Assembly: GCA_902611265.1 (NCBI GenBank)
Contig: CACLYY010000002.1
Span: 124,001 to 188,000 of the forward strand
Reading direction: 5' to 3'
From: an uncultured Pelagibacteraceae bacterium
GTDB taxonomy: Bacteria; Pseudomonadota; Alphaproteobacteria; Pelagibacterales; Pelagibacteraceae
Length of the DNA stretch: 64,000 nt
Position numbers and translations under genes: made by a program. Positions 45,364 to 54,465 of this stretch are shown here, in pieces. Under the pieces are notes generated by a model, which was not told the DNA's origin, did no database searches, and saw only the letters and a list, made by a program, of their open reading frames with translations. Positions within the stretch are counted from its first letter, which is position 1, and the number at the start of each line of letters is the position of its first letter.

Positions 45364-47610
45364 ATGTATAAATTAAAAAAAATAATTCTAATTATTTTTT
45401 TACATCAAACATTGGCTGTAACTACATTGCTAGCTGAAATTTACAATGATATAAAAATAAAAGGTAATGAAAGATTGTCAGTTGAAACAGTATTAATGTT
45501 TTCTGGACTAAATATTAACAACGATATTTCAGCTGCAGATCTTAATAACTCTATAAAAAAACTTTATGAAACAAATTATTTTGAAGATATAAAAATTTTT
45601 TCTGAAAAAAAAACACTACTAATCGTAATTAAAGAAAATCCAATTATACAATCAATTGAAATTAAAGGTATAAAAAATAAATCATTATTAGAAGAATTAA
45701 AAAAAATTACCAAAAAAAACGAAAAATACCCTTATCTTAAAAATAAAATTTTAGAGCAAAACAATCTATTGTTAAATATTGTCAGAGCATCAGGATTTTA
45801 TTTTGCACAAATTGAAACAAATATAATTGACAATAAAGACAACACTGTAGACATTTTATATGACTTTGATCTAGGTAATAGAGCCATTATTAAAAAAATT
45901 GTATTTCAAGGTGATAAAAAATTTAAAGATTCGAAGCTAAGAAATGTAATTAAATCAGAAGAAGGAAAATTTTGGAAATTTATTACGTCCAATAAATATT
46001 TAGATGAGAGGAAAATTAAAAATGATGAAATTTTACTTAAAAAATATTACCAAAGAAAAGGTTATTACAATGTCAAAGTTAAATCTTCATATGCTAAAAA
46101 TATAAATAATGAGTATTTTGAATTAATTTTCAATGTAGACTCGGGTTCAAAATTTTTTTTTAATGATTTATCCATTGAAATATCCAAAAATTTCAATTTA
46201 AAAAATTTTACAAAAATAAATGATAAGCTAAAAAGTCTTAAAGGAACAAAATATTCTTCTACAGAAATAAATAAAATTTTAGATGAAATTGATAAAATTA
46301 TATTACAAAAAGAATTTTTATTTTTAAATACAAATTATGATTTAAAAATAATAGATAATAATCAAATTAATGTTCATTTTAAATTTAAAGATTTAGAACA
46401 ATTTTATGTTGAACAGGTAAATATTTTTGGCAATTTTATTACTGAAGAGAAAGTAATAAGAAATTCTTTAATTATTGATGAGGGAGACGCGTTCAACAAT
46501 GTCTTATTAGATAAATCAATAAATTCAATTAAGTCACGTGGTTTTTTTAAGTCAGTAGATGTAAAAACAAAACAGTCTAAAAATGACAATCAAAAAAAAA
46601 TAATAGATATTATCGTTGAAGAAGCTCCAACAGGAGAAATATTTGCTGGTGCTGGAACAGGAACATCAGGCGCAACTATAACAGCAGGTATTCAAGAAAA
46701 AAACTATCTTGGTAAAGGCATAAAATTATCAACAAATTTAACATTATCTGAGAATGAAATAAAAGGGAAATTTGCTGTGGTTAACCCAAACTTTAAAAAT
46801 ACTGATCGATCATTGCAAACAACTATAGAAAGTACGACTTCTGATTTTTTAAGCACAGGTGGGTTTAAAACATCTCGTACAGGTTTTGGTATTGGTACTG
46901 GATTTGAACAACTATCAGATTTATATGTAAACCTGGATGTATCTGCCTACTATGAAAAACTTGAAACCACATCTACTGCATCAACTTATAAAAAAAAACA
47001 AGAGGGAGATTATTTGGAAAATTTATTCACATATGATTTAACATTGAATAAATTGGATCAAAATTATCAACCAACTGATGGACATTTAGTAAGTTTTAAA
47101 CAAGTGTTACCTATTTATTCAGATGATCTGTCAATTGGCAATACTATAAATTTATCTAAATATCACTCTGTATCTGATAATTTAATTTTATCTGGTAAAT
47201 TTTTCTTTAGATCAGTAAATTCAATTGATGATGATGTAAGAGTATCTAGAAGAGTATATATCCCAAGTAGTAAACTTAGAGGTTTCGAGTCAGGAAAAAT
47301 TGGACCCAAAGATGGGACTGAATATGTAGGAGGAAATTTTGGTTCAGCTTTAAATTTAAGTTCAACTATTCCAAATGTATTAAGCGGATATGAAAATATA
47401 GATTTAAGCTTTTTTTTTGATGCAGCAACTTTAAGAGAAGTCGATTATGATAGTTCTTTGGAGTCTACTAAAATAAGATCTTCTACAGGAGTTTCAGTAA
47501 ATTGGTTTACTATTATAGGACCACTTAATTTTTCATATGCAATACCTATATCTAAAGAAAGCACAGATCAAACGGAGTCATTTAGATTTAGGATAGGAAC
47601 TTCATTCTAA
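45364..47610 (+). CDS. bamA: Outer membrane protein assembly factor BamA
   Basis: The 748-aa protein (760 aa if the upstream ATG at 45328 were used) starts with a signal peptide (MYKLKKIILIIFLHQ, cleavage near residue 24 after LLA). A series of POTRA domains follows; the first contains IKGNERLSVETVLMF. The C-terminal beta-barrel ends with an aromatic FRFRIGTSF, typical of Omp85 proteins. It inserts beta-barrel proteins into the outer membrane. Start 45364 is preferred because it gives a proper signal peptide and removes the 20-nt overlap with dxr. skp follows after 1 nt. Confidence 0.94.
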   Translation: MYKLKKIILIIFLHQTLAVTTLLAEIYNDIKIKGNERLSVETVLMFSGLNINNDISAADLNNSIKKLYETNYFEDIKIFSEKKTLLIVIKENPIIQSIEIKGIKNKSLLEELKKITKKNEKYPYLKNKILEQNNLLLNIVRASGFYFAQIETNIIDNKDNTVDILYDFDLGNRAIIKKIVFQGDKKFKDSKLRNVIKSEEGKFWKFITSNKYLDERKIKNDEILLKKYYQRKGYYNVKVKSSYAKNINNEYFELIFNVDSGSKFFFNDLSIEISKNFNLKNFTKINDKLKSLKGTKYSSTEINKILDEIDKIILQKEFLFLNTNYDLKIIDNNQINVHFKFKDLEQFYVEQVNIFGNFITEEKVIRNSLIIDEGDAFNNVLLDKSINSIKSRGFFKSVDVKTKQSKNDNQKKIIDIIVEEAPTGEIFAGAGTGTSGATITAGIQEKNYLGKGIKLSTNLTLSENEIKGKFAVVNPNFKNTDRSLQTTIESTTSDFLSTGGFKTSRTGFGIGTGFEQLSDLYVNLDVSAYYEKLETTSTASTYKKKQEGDYLENLFTYDLTLNKLDQNYQPTDGHLVSFKQVLPIYSDDLSIGNTINLSKYHSVSDNLILSGKFFFRSVNSIDDDVRVSRRVYIPSSKLRGFESGKIGPKDGTEYVGGNFGSALNLSSTIPNVLSGYENIDLSFFFDAATLREVDYDSSLESTKIRSSTGVSVNWFTIIGPLNFSYAIPISKESTDQTESFRFRIGTSF

Positions 47611-47611
47611 A

Positions 47612-48124
47612 ATGAGAAAAGTTTTATTTTACTTATTTTTATTTGTTAATATTCAAACACCTTCAGCAAAAGCTGAAATTGCATATATTGATATTAATCT
47701 TATTTTGAAAACATCTGAAGTTGGAAAGCAACTAAACTTACATATTAATAAAAAAAAATCTGAATTTACAAAAAAATTTAAATTGATAGAAAGTGAACTT
47801 ATTAAAAAAGAAAAGTCATTGTTAGCCCAACAAAATATATTAAGTAAAGAGGAATTTGAAAATAAAATAAAATTATTAGCCAAAGAGGTACAGGATTATA
47901 AAGAGAACAAAAAAAAAAATATTGAAATTTTAAATCAATTTAAAATGGAAAAAACAAAAGAAATATTAACAGAATTAAATCCAATAATTTCAAACTTTGT
48001 AGAAGTTAATTCAATATCAATAGTTATGCCAAAAAAAAATATAATTGTTGGAAAAAAAAGTTTAGATATAACTGAAAAAATATTAATTTTACTTAATAAA
48101 AGTATTGTCAAATTAAATTTTTAA
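47612..48124 (+). CDS. skp: OmpH/Skp-family periplasmic chaperone
   Basis: The 170-aa protein has a signal peptide (cleavage likely after AKA near residue 21), then EIAYIDINLILKTSEVGKQL, the short strand-helix start of Skp, and a long lysine/glutamate-rich coiled-coil (about residues 50-130) that would form the tentacles of a trimer. It protects unfolded outer-membrane proteins on their way to BamA, encoded just upstream. Sequence beyond the ends of the coil is divergent. Confidence 0.86.
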   Translation: MRKVLFYLFLFVNIQTPSAKAEIAYIDINLILKTSEVGKQLNLHINKKKSEFTKKFKLIESELIKKEKSLLAQQNILSKEEFENKIKLLAKEVQDYKENKKKNIEILNQFKMEKTKEILTELNPIISNFVEVNSISIVMPKKNIIVGKKSLDITEKILILLNKSIVKLNF

Positions 48125-48125
48125 T

Positions 48126-49106
48126 ATGAAAAATGTATTCTTTAAAAAAATAAACAATATAAAATTAAATGATATTCTTTCATTGTTAAATTTAAAAAAA
48201 CAAAAAAAAAATTATAAAATAAATGATATCAAAGAGTTACAATCTGGAACAAATAAAGATATTTCTTTTTTTAATTCGGCAAAATATCTAGATTCTTTAA
48301 AAAAAACAAAATCTAAATTTGTAATTACAAACAAAAAATTTCTACATATAGTTCCAAAAAAAATAAAAGCTATTGAGGTTCCAAATGTTTTGTTGGCTGT
48401 AGCTAAAGTTACGTCTTTATTCTATCCAGACTCTTTAAATGATAAATTAAATATGGATATTAATTATTATAATAAAAAACAATTCTCAAAATTAGTAGTT
48501 GGAAAAAATGTTCTTTTTGGAAAAAACGTAAAAATGGGAAAAAATTGTATTGTTGGTCATAATACAATAATAGAAAATAATGTTAAAATTGGTAATAATT
48601 GTACTATTGGTAGCAATGTAATTATACGAAATGCTATAATTGGTAATAATACAACTGTGCTCGATGGAGCAATAATTGGTAAAAAGGGATTTGGTTTTTA
48701 TCCAGATAAAAAAAATAATATAAGATATCCACATATTGGCTGTGTGATTATTGGAAATAACGTAGAAGTAGGCTGCAATAACACAATTGATAGAGGTTCT
48801 TTATCAAATACAATTATAGGAGACGGAACCTATATAGACAATCAAGTGCATATTGCACATAATGTAAAAATTGGTAAAAATTGCATAATAACTGCTCAGG
48901 TTGGATTTGCTGGCAGTTCATCGATTGGCAACAACGTTTTAATTGGTGGACAAGCAGGTATATCAGGTCATTTGACTATTGGAAATAATGTTCAAATTGG
49001 TGGTGGTAGTGGAGTGATTAAAAGTATACCCTCAAATACTAAAGTTATGGGATATCCTGCAAGAAATATTAGGAATTTTATAAAGGAACAAAAAAAAAAT
49101 GACTAG
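48126..49106 (+). CDS. lpxD: UDP-3-O-(3-hydroxyacyl)glucosamine N-acyltransferase
   Basis: The 326-aa protein has an N-terminal uridine-binding domain (to about residue 110), followed by a left-handed beta-helix of hexapeptide repeats with many I-G-x-N units, e.g. KIGNNCTIGSNV. GFGFYPD near residue 190 and the catalytic-histidine segment HIAHNVKIG near residue 240 are present. It adds the second acyl chain in lipid A synthesis. The repetitive DNA here is coding, not a repeat array. Followed by fabZ with 8-nt overlap. Confidence 0.95.
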   Translation: MKNVFFKKINNIKLNDILSLLNLKKQKKNYKINDIKELQSGTNKDISFFNSAKYLDSLKKTKSKFVITNKKFLHIVPKKIKAIEVPNVLLAVAKVTSLFYPDSLNDKLNMDINYYNKKQFSKLVVGKNVLFGKNVKMGKNCIVGHNTIIENNVKIGNNCTIGSNVIIRNAIIGNNTTVLDGAIIGKKGFGFYPDKKNNIRYPHIGCVIIGNNVEVGCNNTIDRGSLSNTIIGDGTYIDNQVHIAHNVKIGKNCIITAQVGFAGSSSIGNNVLIGGQAGISGHLTIGNNVQIGGGSGVIKSIPSNTKVMGYPARNIRNFIKEQKKND

Positions 49107-49545
49107 CTTAAATAAAGAGCAAATCAAAGAGTTGTTACCACATAGAGAGCCAATGCTTCTTATAGATGAGCTTAGAGACATAAAAAAACTTTTTTCTGCA
49201 ACTGCAATTGTAAATGTTACAAAAGATAGTTTTTTTGTGAACGGACATTTTCCTGGAGAACCTGTTATGCCTGGTGTTTTAATAGTAGAGGCTTTTGGTC
49301 AAGCTGCAGCTGCTTTAACTGCTAATGGTTTAGACAAGGCAACATACGAGAATAAATTAGTTTTTTTAATGACAATCGAAAAAGCAAGATTTAGAAATCC
49401 AGTGATACCTGATTGTAGACTAGAACTTAAAATTGAGGCTATTAGATCTCATGGAAGAGTCTGGAAATACAAAGGCACTGCATATGTTGGTGATAAAAAA
49501 ATGGCAGATGCTCAATGGTCAGCAACTATTGTAGATAGAAAGTAA
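49099..49545 (+). CDS. fabZ: 3-hydroxyacyl-ACP dehydratase FabZ
   Basis: This 148-aa hot-dog-fold enzyme has the catalytic motif GHFPGEPVMPGVLIVEAFGQ, with active-site histidine and glutamate, and the start LLPHREPMLLIDEL. It dehydrates 3-hydroxyacyl-ACP in fatty acid elongation, competing with LpxA and LpxD for the same acyl-ACP, which explains its place between lpxD and lpxA. Confidence 0.97.
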   Translation: MTSLNKEQIKELLPHREPMLLIDELRDIKKLFSATAIVNVTKDSFFVNGHFPGEPVMPGVLIVEAFGQAAAALTANGLDKATYENKLVFLMTIEKARFRNPVIPDCRLELKIEAIRSHGRVWKYKGTAYVGDKKMADAQWSATIVDRK

Positions 49546-49600
49546 TAATTAGTAGTAATAGTTGATAAGAATAAAATCTTAAATTTGTTATTTATTTATA

Positions 49601-50386
49601 GTGATCCATAAAACAGCTATTGTAGACAAAAATGCAAAAATTTCAAAAAATGTTGAAATTGGCGCATATTCTGTAATCGGACCTGAAGTTGAAATTGGAG
49701 AAAGTACAATTATTCACTCTCATGTAAATTTAACAGGTAATACAAAAATTGGTGAAAATAATCAAATTTATCCCTTTTCATCAATTGGCACTCCTCCACA
49801 AGACCTTAAATATAAGGGGGAGAAAAATTTACTTACTATAGGCAATAACAATAAATTTAGAGAATATGTAAATATAAATCCTGGTACTGAACAAGGTGGA
49901 GGAATAACAAGTATTGGAGATGGTAATTTATTTATGGTGTACTGTCACGTTGCTCACGATTGCAAGATATCAAGCAATATAGTTTTAGCCAATAACGTAC
50001 AGGTCGGTGGACATGTAGTAATAGAAAAAAATGCAATAATTGGAGGTAGTTGTGCAATACATCAATTTTCTCGAATAGGGGAATCATCAATGATAGGTGG
50101 TATGACAGGAGTTTTAAGTGATGTTATTCCATTTGGTTTATCCATGGGAAATAGAAATAATCTAATGGGATTAAATCTTATTGGATTGAGAAGATCCAAA
50201 GTTTCAAATGAAAATATTAAAAAAATTCAATTAGCTTATGAAATAATATTTAAAACTCCAAGTTTTAGAGAAAATATTGAAGGGATTGATAATGATCTTA
50301 AAAACAATGAATTTGTAAAAAAAATAATTAATTTTATAAATTCAGATAAAAAAAGACCAATATCACTTCCGCTTAACAAACTATGA
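49601..50386 (+). CDS. lpxA: Acyl-ACP-UDP-N-acetylglucosamine O-acyltransferase
   Basis: The 261-aa protein consists of a hexapeptide-repeat beta-helix and a C-terminal helical bundle. HVAHDCKIS contains the catalytic histidine; IGGSCAIHQFSRIGE and GLNLIGLRRSKVS are family markers. It catalyses the first step of lipid A synthesis. The start codon is GTG (GTGATCCATAAA, giving MIHKTAIVD), matching the family's N-terminus. A 55-nt gap after fabZ holds no recognised signal. Confidence 0.96.
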   Translation: MIHKTAIVDKNAKISKNVEIGAYSVIGPEVEIGESTIIHSHVNLTGNTKIGENNQIYPFSSIGTPPQDLKYKGEKNLLTIGNNNKFREYVNINPGTEQGGGITSIGDGNLFMVYCHVAHDCKISSNIVLANNVQVGGHVVIEKNAIIGGSCAIHQFSRIGESSMIGGMTGVLSDVIPFGLSMGNRNNLMGLNLIGLRRSKVSNENIKKIQLAYEIIFKTPSFRENIEGIDNDLKNNEFVKKIINFINSDKKRPISLPLNKL

Positions 50387-51174
50387 TAGGACTTTTTTTA
50401 GGAGAAAAAGATTTACCATATGAAATTATTAAAAAAATAGAAAGAAAGAAGATAAAATATTTCATTATAGATCTTACAAAAAATAATAAATTTAAAAAAA
50501 ATAAAAATAGTTTTTTTATTAATATAGGTAAATTCGGTCAAATTTTAAAACTTATTAAATCAAAAAAATGTAGTAAAGTTATTTTTGCAGGTAATATAAT
50601 TAAACCCAAAATATCAAAATTAAAATTGGACTTTAAAGGTTTATTTTATATTCCAAGAATAGTTAAAGCGGCAAAGTTAGGTGATGCAGCCATCTTAAAA
50701 GTTTTAATAAAGATTTTATTAGAAAATAAAATTAACGTTATTAAATTAAATACTTTCAATCCAGAATTAACTTTAAAAAAAGGATTTTATACTATACTAA
50801 AACCATCTAAAAAGGAGAGAGAAGAAATAGTTAAAGGTATTCAAACTTTAAAAAAAATAAACTCACACAACCATACACAAGCAGTAATTATAAGAGATAA
50901 CAAGGTAATTTCTAGAGAAACAAGAAAAGGTACAAAAGAAATGATAATATCTATACCTAAATCCAAAATAAAAAAAGGCATTTTAATAAAACTACCAAAA
51001 GCAAAGCAAGATTTAAGAGTAGACTTGCCTACAATAGGAATTGATACGTTTAAAGATTGTAATAAAGTCGGTATCAAAGGAATTGTTGTTAAATCAAATC
51101 AAAATATTATATTAAACAAAGAAGTCTGTATTAAATATGCCAATCAAAACAAACTCTTTCTCATGGCTATATGA
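50383..51174 (+). CDS. lpxI: UDP-2,3-diacylglucosamine pyrophosphatase LpxI
   Basis: The 263-aa protein belongs to the LpxI (DUF1009) family: GLFLGEKDLP start, KLGDAAILKVL, AVIIRDNKVISRETRKGT in the middle, and KQDLRVDLPTIGIDT near residue 210. It hydrolyses UDP-2,3-diacylglucosamine to lipid X, the role LpxH has in enterobacteria. Its position between lpxA and lpxB supports this. Overlaps both neighbours by 4 nt. The N-terminal half is strongly A/T-biased. Confidence 0.92.
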   Translation: MIGLFLGEKDLPYEIIKKIERKKIKYFIIDLTKNNKFKKNKNSFFINIGKFGQILKLIKSKKCSKVIFAGNIIKPKISKLKLDFKGLFYIPRIVKAAKLGDAAILKVLIKILLENKINVIKLNTFNPELTLKKGFYTILKPSKKEREEIVKGIQTLKKINSHNHTQAVIIRDNKVISRETRKGTKEMIISIPKSKIKKGILIKLPKAKQDLRVDLPTIGIDTFKDCNKVGIKGIVVKSNQNIILNKEVCIKYANQNKLFLMAI

Positions 51175-52301
51175 AAAAAATTTTTGTTCTGACTGGTGAG
51201 CCCTCCGGTGATAAATTAGCTTCTGAAGTAGTCTCAAAAATCATTAAAAAAAGAGGTGATTTGGAATATTTAAGTGTAGGTGGAGCAAACTTAAAAAAAT
51301 TAGGAATAAAGACAATCTTTGACCAAAAAGAGATAACTTACATAGCTTTTACCGATATATTTTTAAACTTTTTTAAAATAAAACGTAAAATAAAAGATAC
51401 CGTTAATGAAGTATTACAATTCAAACCAGATATTTTATTCAGTGTTGATAGTCCAGATTTTACTCTAAGAGTAGCAAAATTAGTAAAAGAAAAAAATCCA
51501 AATATAAAAATAATTCATTTTATTGCTCCTAAAGTTTGGGCGTGGAGAGAGGGTAGAGTTAAGAAAATGAAGGAATTTATAGATCATGTTTTATTACTTT
51601 TTAAGTTTGAAAAAGAATATTTTGATAAAGAAAAACTCACTAATACATTTGTAGGCCATCCTTTGTTGGATAAAAAAAATAATGAAAATATCTTCATGGA
51701 TGAATTTTTAAATAAAAAAAATATTATATCAATCTTTCCTGGAAGTAGAACTTCAGAGATTAACCATCATATGCCAATTCTAATTAATTTTATTAAAAAA
51801 ATGAATATCAAAGACCCTAATTATAATTTCATATTTCATGCAACTGATAAAAATAAAGAACTTATATCAAGTTATATTTTAAAAGAAACTTTACAAAATT
51901 TAGAAATTATTAACGATGATAAAATTAAAACTGCAGTTTTAAAGAAATCAATTTTTGCAGTTGTAAAATCTGGAACAGTTTCGTTGGAAGTATGTAAAAT
52001 GAATGTTCCATCAATAATAATTTATAAGATGAATTTTATTAATTTTTATTTAGCAAAATTTCTACTAAATATAAAATTTGCTAATATGGTTAATATTATA
52101 AATAATAGAGAAGTTATTCCAGAGTTGATACAATCTGAATGCAATGCGGAGGAAATATTTAAAAGTGTTTACTATTTTTTAAAAAAACCAGATTTAATTG
52201 CCAAACAACAAGAAGAAATAAAAAAAACTCTTGAAACTCTGACCTCTCCTAGCTCATCGTCTGAAGAGGTATCAAATATTATCTTATCCTATATCTCCTA
52301 A
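51171..52301 (+). CDS. lpxB: Lipid A disaccharide synthase
   Basis: The 376-aa glycosyltransferase shows the LpxB start LTGEPSGDKLASEVV, FSVDSPDFTLRVAK, FIAPKVWAWREGRVKKM, LFKFEKEYF and the late KSGTVSLEVCKMNVP. It joins lipid X and UDP-diacylglucosamine. It ends the lpxD-fabZ-lpxA-lpxI-lpxB run. Its last 18 nt overlap the convergent gltX gene. Confidence 0.96.
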   Translation: MKKIFVLTGEPSGDKLASEVVSKIIKKRGDLEYLSVGGANLKKLGIKTIFDQKEITYIAFTDIFLNFFKIKRKIKDTVNEVLQFKPDILFSVDSPDFTLRVAKLVKEKNPNIKIIHFIAPKVWAWREGRVKKMKEFIDHVLLLFKFEKEYFDKEKLTNTFVGHPLLDKKNNENIFMDEFLNKKNIISIFPGSRTSEINHHMPILINFIKKMNIKDPNYNFIFHATDKNKELISSYILKETLQNLEIINDDKIKTAVLKKSIFAVVKSGTVSLEVCKMNVPSIIIYKMNFINFYLAKFLLNIKFANMVNIINNREVIPELIQSECNAEEIFKSVYYFLKKPDLIAKQQEEIKKTLETLTSPSSSSEEVSNIILSYIS

Positions 52302-53678
52302 TCTTTTTATTACCTCGTTTTTTCCAAGAGATAATATTATATCATATATTCCTGGACCAAATTTAGATCCTGTTAACATTATTCTTAATGGCTGTCCAAT
52401 GCCCTTAAAATTTGTATTATTCAATTTTATTAATCCATTTATGATCTGTTCTAAATTTTCTCTGTCAAAAACTTCTAATTCTGAAATCTTCTCTTTAAAT
52501 AAATGTATTATTTTTTTTGCATTATCATTTATTAATTTTTTATCATTGTCATTAAAAATAACTTTATCATTTAATATGTATTTTGAATTGTTAAATATAT
52601 CCTCAAGTGTTTTTGCTTTATTTTTTAAAAATGTTAAAGAGTTCTTTATTGTATTTTCTTTATCTTCTTTAATTCTATCTTTATACATCTCACAATATTC
52701 TTTTAACCTTTTGTACAATATATTTTCATCACTATTTTTTATGTAATATTCATTCATAGAAAGTATTCTACTCAAATCAAGTTTTGAAGGTGATTTACCT
52801 ATTCCTTCTAAATTAAAAAGTTTTATACATTCATCTAAATTAAAAATTTCCTTATCTTTATAAGACCATCCTAACCTTAGAAGGTAATTTCTAAGTGATT
52901 CAGGCAGAATTCCAATTTTTGAGTAATCTTCTAATGTTGAGGCATTGTCTCTTTTTGATAATTTCTTACCATCTATTGTATGAATAAGAGGTATATGAGC
53001 AAATTGTGGAATATTCCATCCCAGTGCTTCATATATCTGTATTTGTTTAAATGTATTTATTTTATGATCATCTCCCCTAATAATATGAGTCATTTCCATA
53101 TTATGATCATCAACTGATGCAGATAAATTGTATGTTGGCGTTTCATCATTTCTTAAAATCACAAAATCCTCAATAGTATTATTTTCAATCTCGACGTTTC
53201 CTTGAACAAGGTCTTTTAATATCGAAGTACCTTCTATTTTACTTTTAAATCTTATAACTGGTTTAATATTTTTAGGAGCTTGATCTTCAGAAATATCACG
53301 CCATTTTCGATTATACACATAAGGAATTTTTTTTTGTTTAGCTCTTTTCTTTTGCTCCTCTATTTCTTCTGCACTACAAAAGCATTTATAGGCATTTCCA
53401 TTTTCTAATAATCTTTTAGCAATAGTTACGTGTTCACCAATCATTTTTGATTGAATATACTCTTCACCGTCGTGTTTAATTCCCATCCATTTCAGAGAGT
53501 TAATTATTTGAATTTTATGCTCTTCCTTAGATCTTTCTTTATCAGTATCTTCTATCCTTAAATAAAATTTACCAGATTTATTTTTTGAATATAACCAATT
53601 GAATAGAGCTGTTCTTACCCCACCAATATGAAGAGGCCCGGTAGGGGAAGGAGCAAATCTAGTTGCTACTTTTTTCAT
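52284..53678 (-). CDS. gltX: Glutamyl-tRNA synthetase
   Basis: The 464-aa class I synthetase has the HIGH-type motif APSPTGPLHIGGVRTALFN near residues 8-26 and the KMSKS-type motif KKLSKRDNA near residue 240. LRIEDTDKERS is the conserved amino-acid/ATP pocket. It charges tRNA-Glu, and possibly tRNA-Gln if the organism uses the transamidation route, which cannot be settled here. It is the last gene of the trp-lexA-gltX run on the minus strand, 19 nt after lexA. Confidence 0.95.
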   Translation of the reverse strand: MKKVATRFAPSPTGPLHIGGVRTALFNWLYSKNKSGKFYLRIEDTDKERSKEEHKIQIINSLKWMGIKHDGEEYIQSKMIGEHVTIAKRLLENGNAYKCFCSAEEIEEQKKRAKQKKIPYVYNRKWRDISEDQAPKNIKPVIRFKSKIEGTSILKDLVQGNVEIENNTIEDFVILRNDETPTYNLSASVDDHNMEMTHIIRGDDHKINTFKQIQIYEALGWNIPQFAHIPLIHTIDGKKLSKRDNASTLEDYSKIGILPESLRNYLLRLGWSYKDKEIFNLDECIKLFNLEGIGKSPSKLDLSRILSMNEYYIKNSDENILYKRLKEYCEMYKDRIKEDKENTIKNSLTFLKNKAKTLEDIFNNSKYILNDKVIFNDNDKKLINDNAKKIIHLFKEKISELEVFDRENLEQIINGLIKLNNTNFKGIGQPLRIMLTGSKFGPGIYDIILSLGKNEVIKRLGDIG

Positions 53679-53697
53679 GGAATTTATTTAGACTATT

Positions 53698-54381
53698 TTA
53701 CTGAAAGTTTCTATATAAAGATACAAGAATTCCTTGAACTTTCACTCTATCTGGACCAAAAATTTTTGTTTCGTAGTTTCTATTTGCACTTTCTAATGCA
53801 ACAGTTTTGCCTTTTCTTCTAATTCTTTTCAGCATAGCCTCATGATCATCAATTAAAGCTACTACAATTTTTCCATTATCTGCAGTATCTGCTTTTTTTA
53901 CTATAACAGTATCACCATCATTAATTCCAGCTTCAATCATAGAATCCCCTTGGACCTTTAAACCAAAAAATTCTCCATCTTTTTCAATATTTGCTGGTAG
54001 TGGGATTCTTGAAACCTCATTCTGTATAGCTTCAACTGGAGTTCCTGCAGCAATTTTTCCAAGAACAGGGATTTCTGTATCGTTAGAATTATTTAAATTT
54101 TCCTCATCTAATCCTCCCTTAATAACGCTTGGAGAAAAACTGTTATAAATATCGTTTGCAGATGCAGTTTCAGGTAACTTAATTACTTCTAATGCTCTTG
54201 CTTTGTGGGCTAATCTTTTAATAAAACCTCTTTCTTCTAATGCACTAATAAGTCTGTGAATGCCAGATTTTGATTTTAAATTTAACGATTCTTTCATTTC
54301 CTCGTATGAAGGGGATACACCTGTAGATCTCAACTTTTTGTTAATAAAGAGAAGCAGGTTTTTTTGTTTTTTAGTTAACAT
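53698..54381 (-). CDS. lexA: SOS-response transcriptional repressor LexA
   Basis: The 227-aa protein has an N-terminal winged helix-turn-helix ([13 protein letters not shown], then [20 protein letters not shown]) and a C-terminal S24 self-cleavage domain. The cleavage site Ala-Gly is in GKIAAGTP. The catalytic serine is in [11 protein letters not shown] and the lysine in EAMLKRIRR. Start 54381 is used rather than ATG 54432 because family homology begins at MLTKKQ and because a GTTC-N7-GTTC LexA box lies between them. It is autoregulated accordingly. Confidence 0.95.
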   Translation of the reverse strand: MLTKKQKNLLLFINKKLRSTGVSPSYEEMKESLNLKSKSGIHRLISALEERGFIKRLAHKARALEVIKLPETASANDIYNSFSPSVIKGGLDEENLNNSNDTEIPVLGKIAAGTPVEAIQNEVSRIPLPANIEKDGEFFGLKVQGDSMIEAGINDGDTVIVKKADTADNGKIVVALIDDHEAMLKRIRRKGKTVALESANRNYETKIFGPDRVKVQGILVSLYRNFQ

Positions 54382-54403
54382 AGAACAAATTAAGTACATC
54401 AAT

Positions 54404-54418
54404 GTTCTATAAAAGTTC
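54404..54418. promoter_or_regulatory. LexA box (GTTC-N7-GTTC) upstream of lexA
   Basis: GTTC at 54404-54407 and GTTC at 54415-54418 are separated by TATAAAA (7 nt), a direct repeat matching the known alphaproteobacterial LexA consensus. The site is 22 nt upstream of the lexA ATG on the minus strand, where it would overlap the promoter. It implies a working SOS circuit with autorepression. Confidence 0.85.
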
Positions 54419-54465
54419 CTCAATTTATACAACAGCTAAAAAGCATGATAAATGTTGAAAAATTT

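Noticed and set aside
48480-49060. Repeated GGTAATAAT-like units that look like a short tandem repeat or array
   Set aside because: They encode the hexapeptide repeats of LpxD; the units are degenerate at DNA level and the protein is full length. Not a CRISPR or minisatellite.
54421-54465. Weak hairpin (GCTTTTTAGC with flanking CAACA/TGTTG on the minus strand) after trpC as a terminator
   Set aside because: The helix is short and interrupted by an unpaired 8-nt side, with no U-tract; lexA may simply be read through from trp genes as well as from its own promoter.
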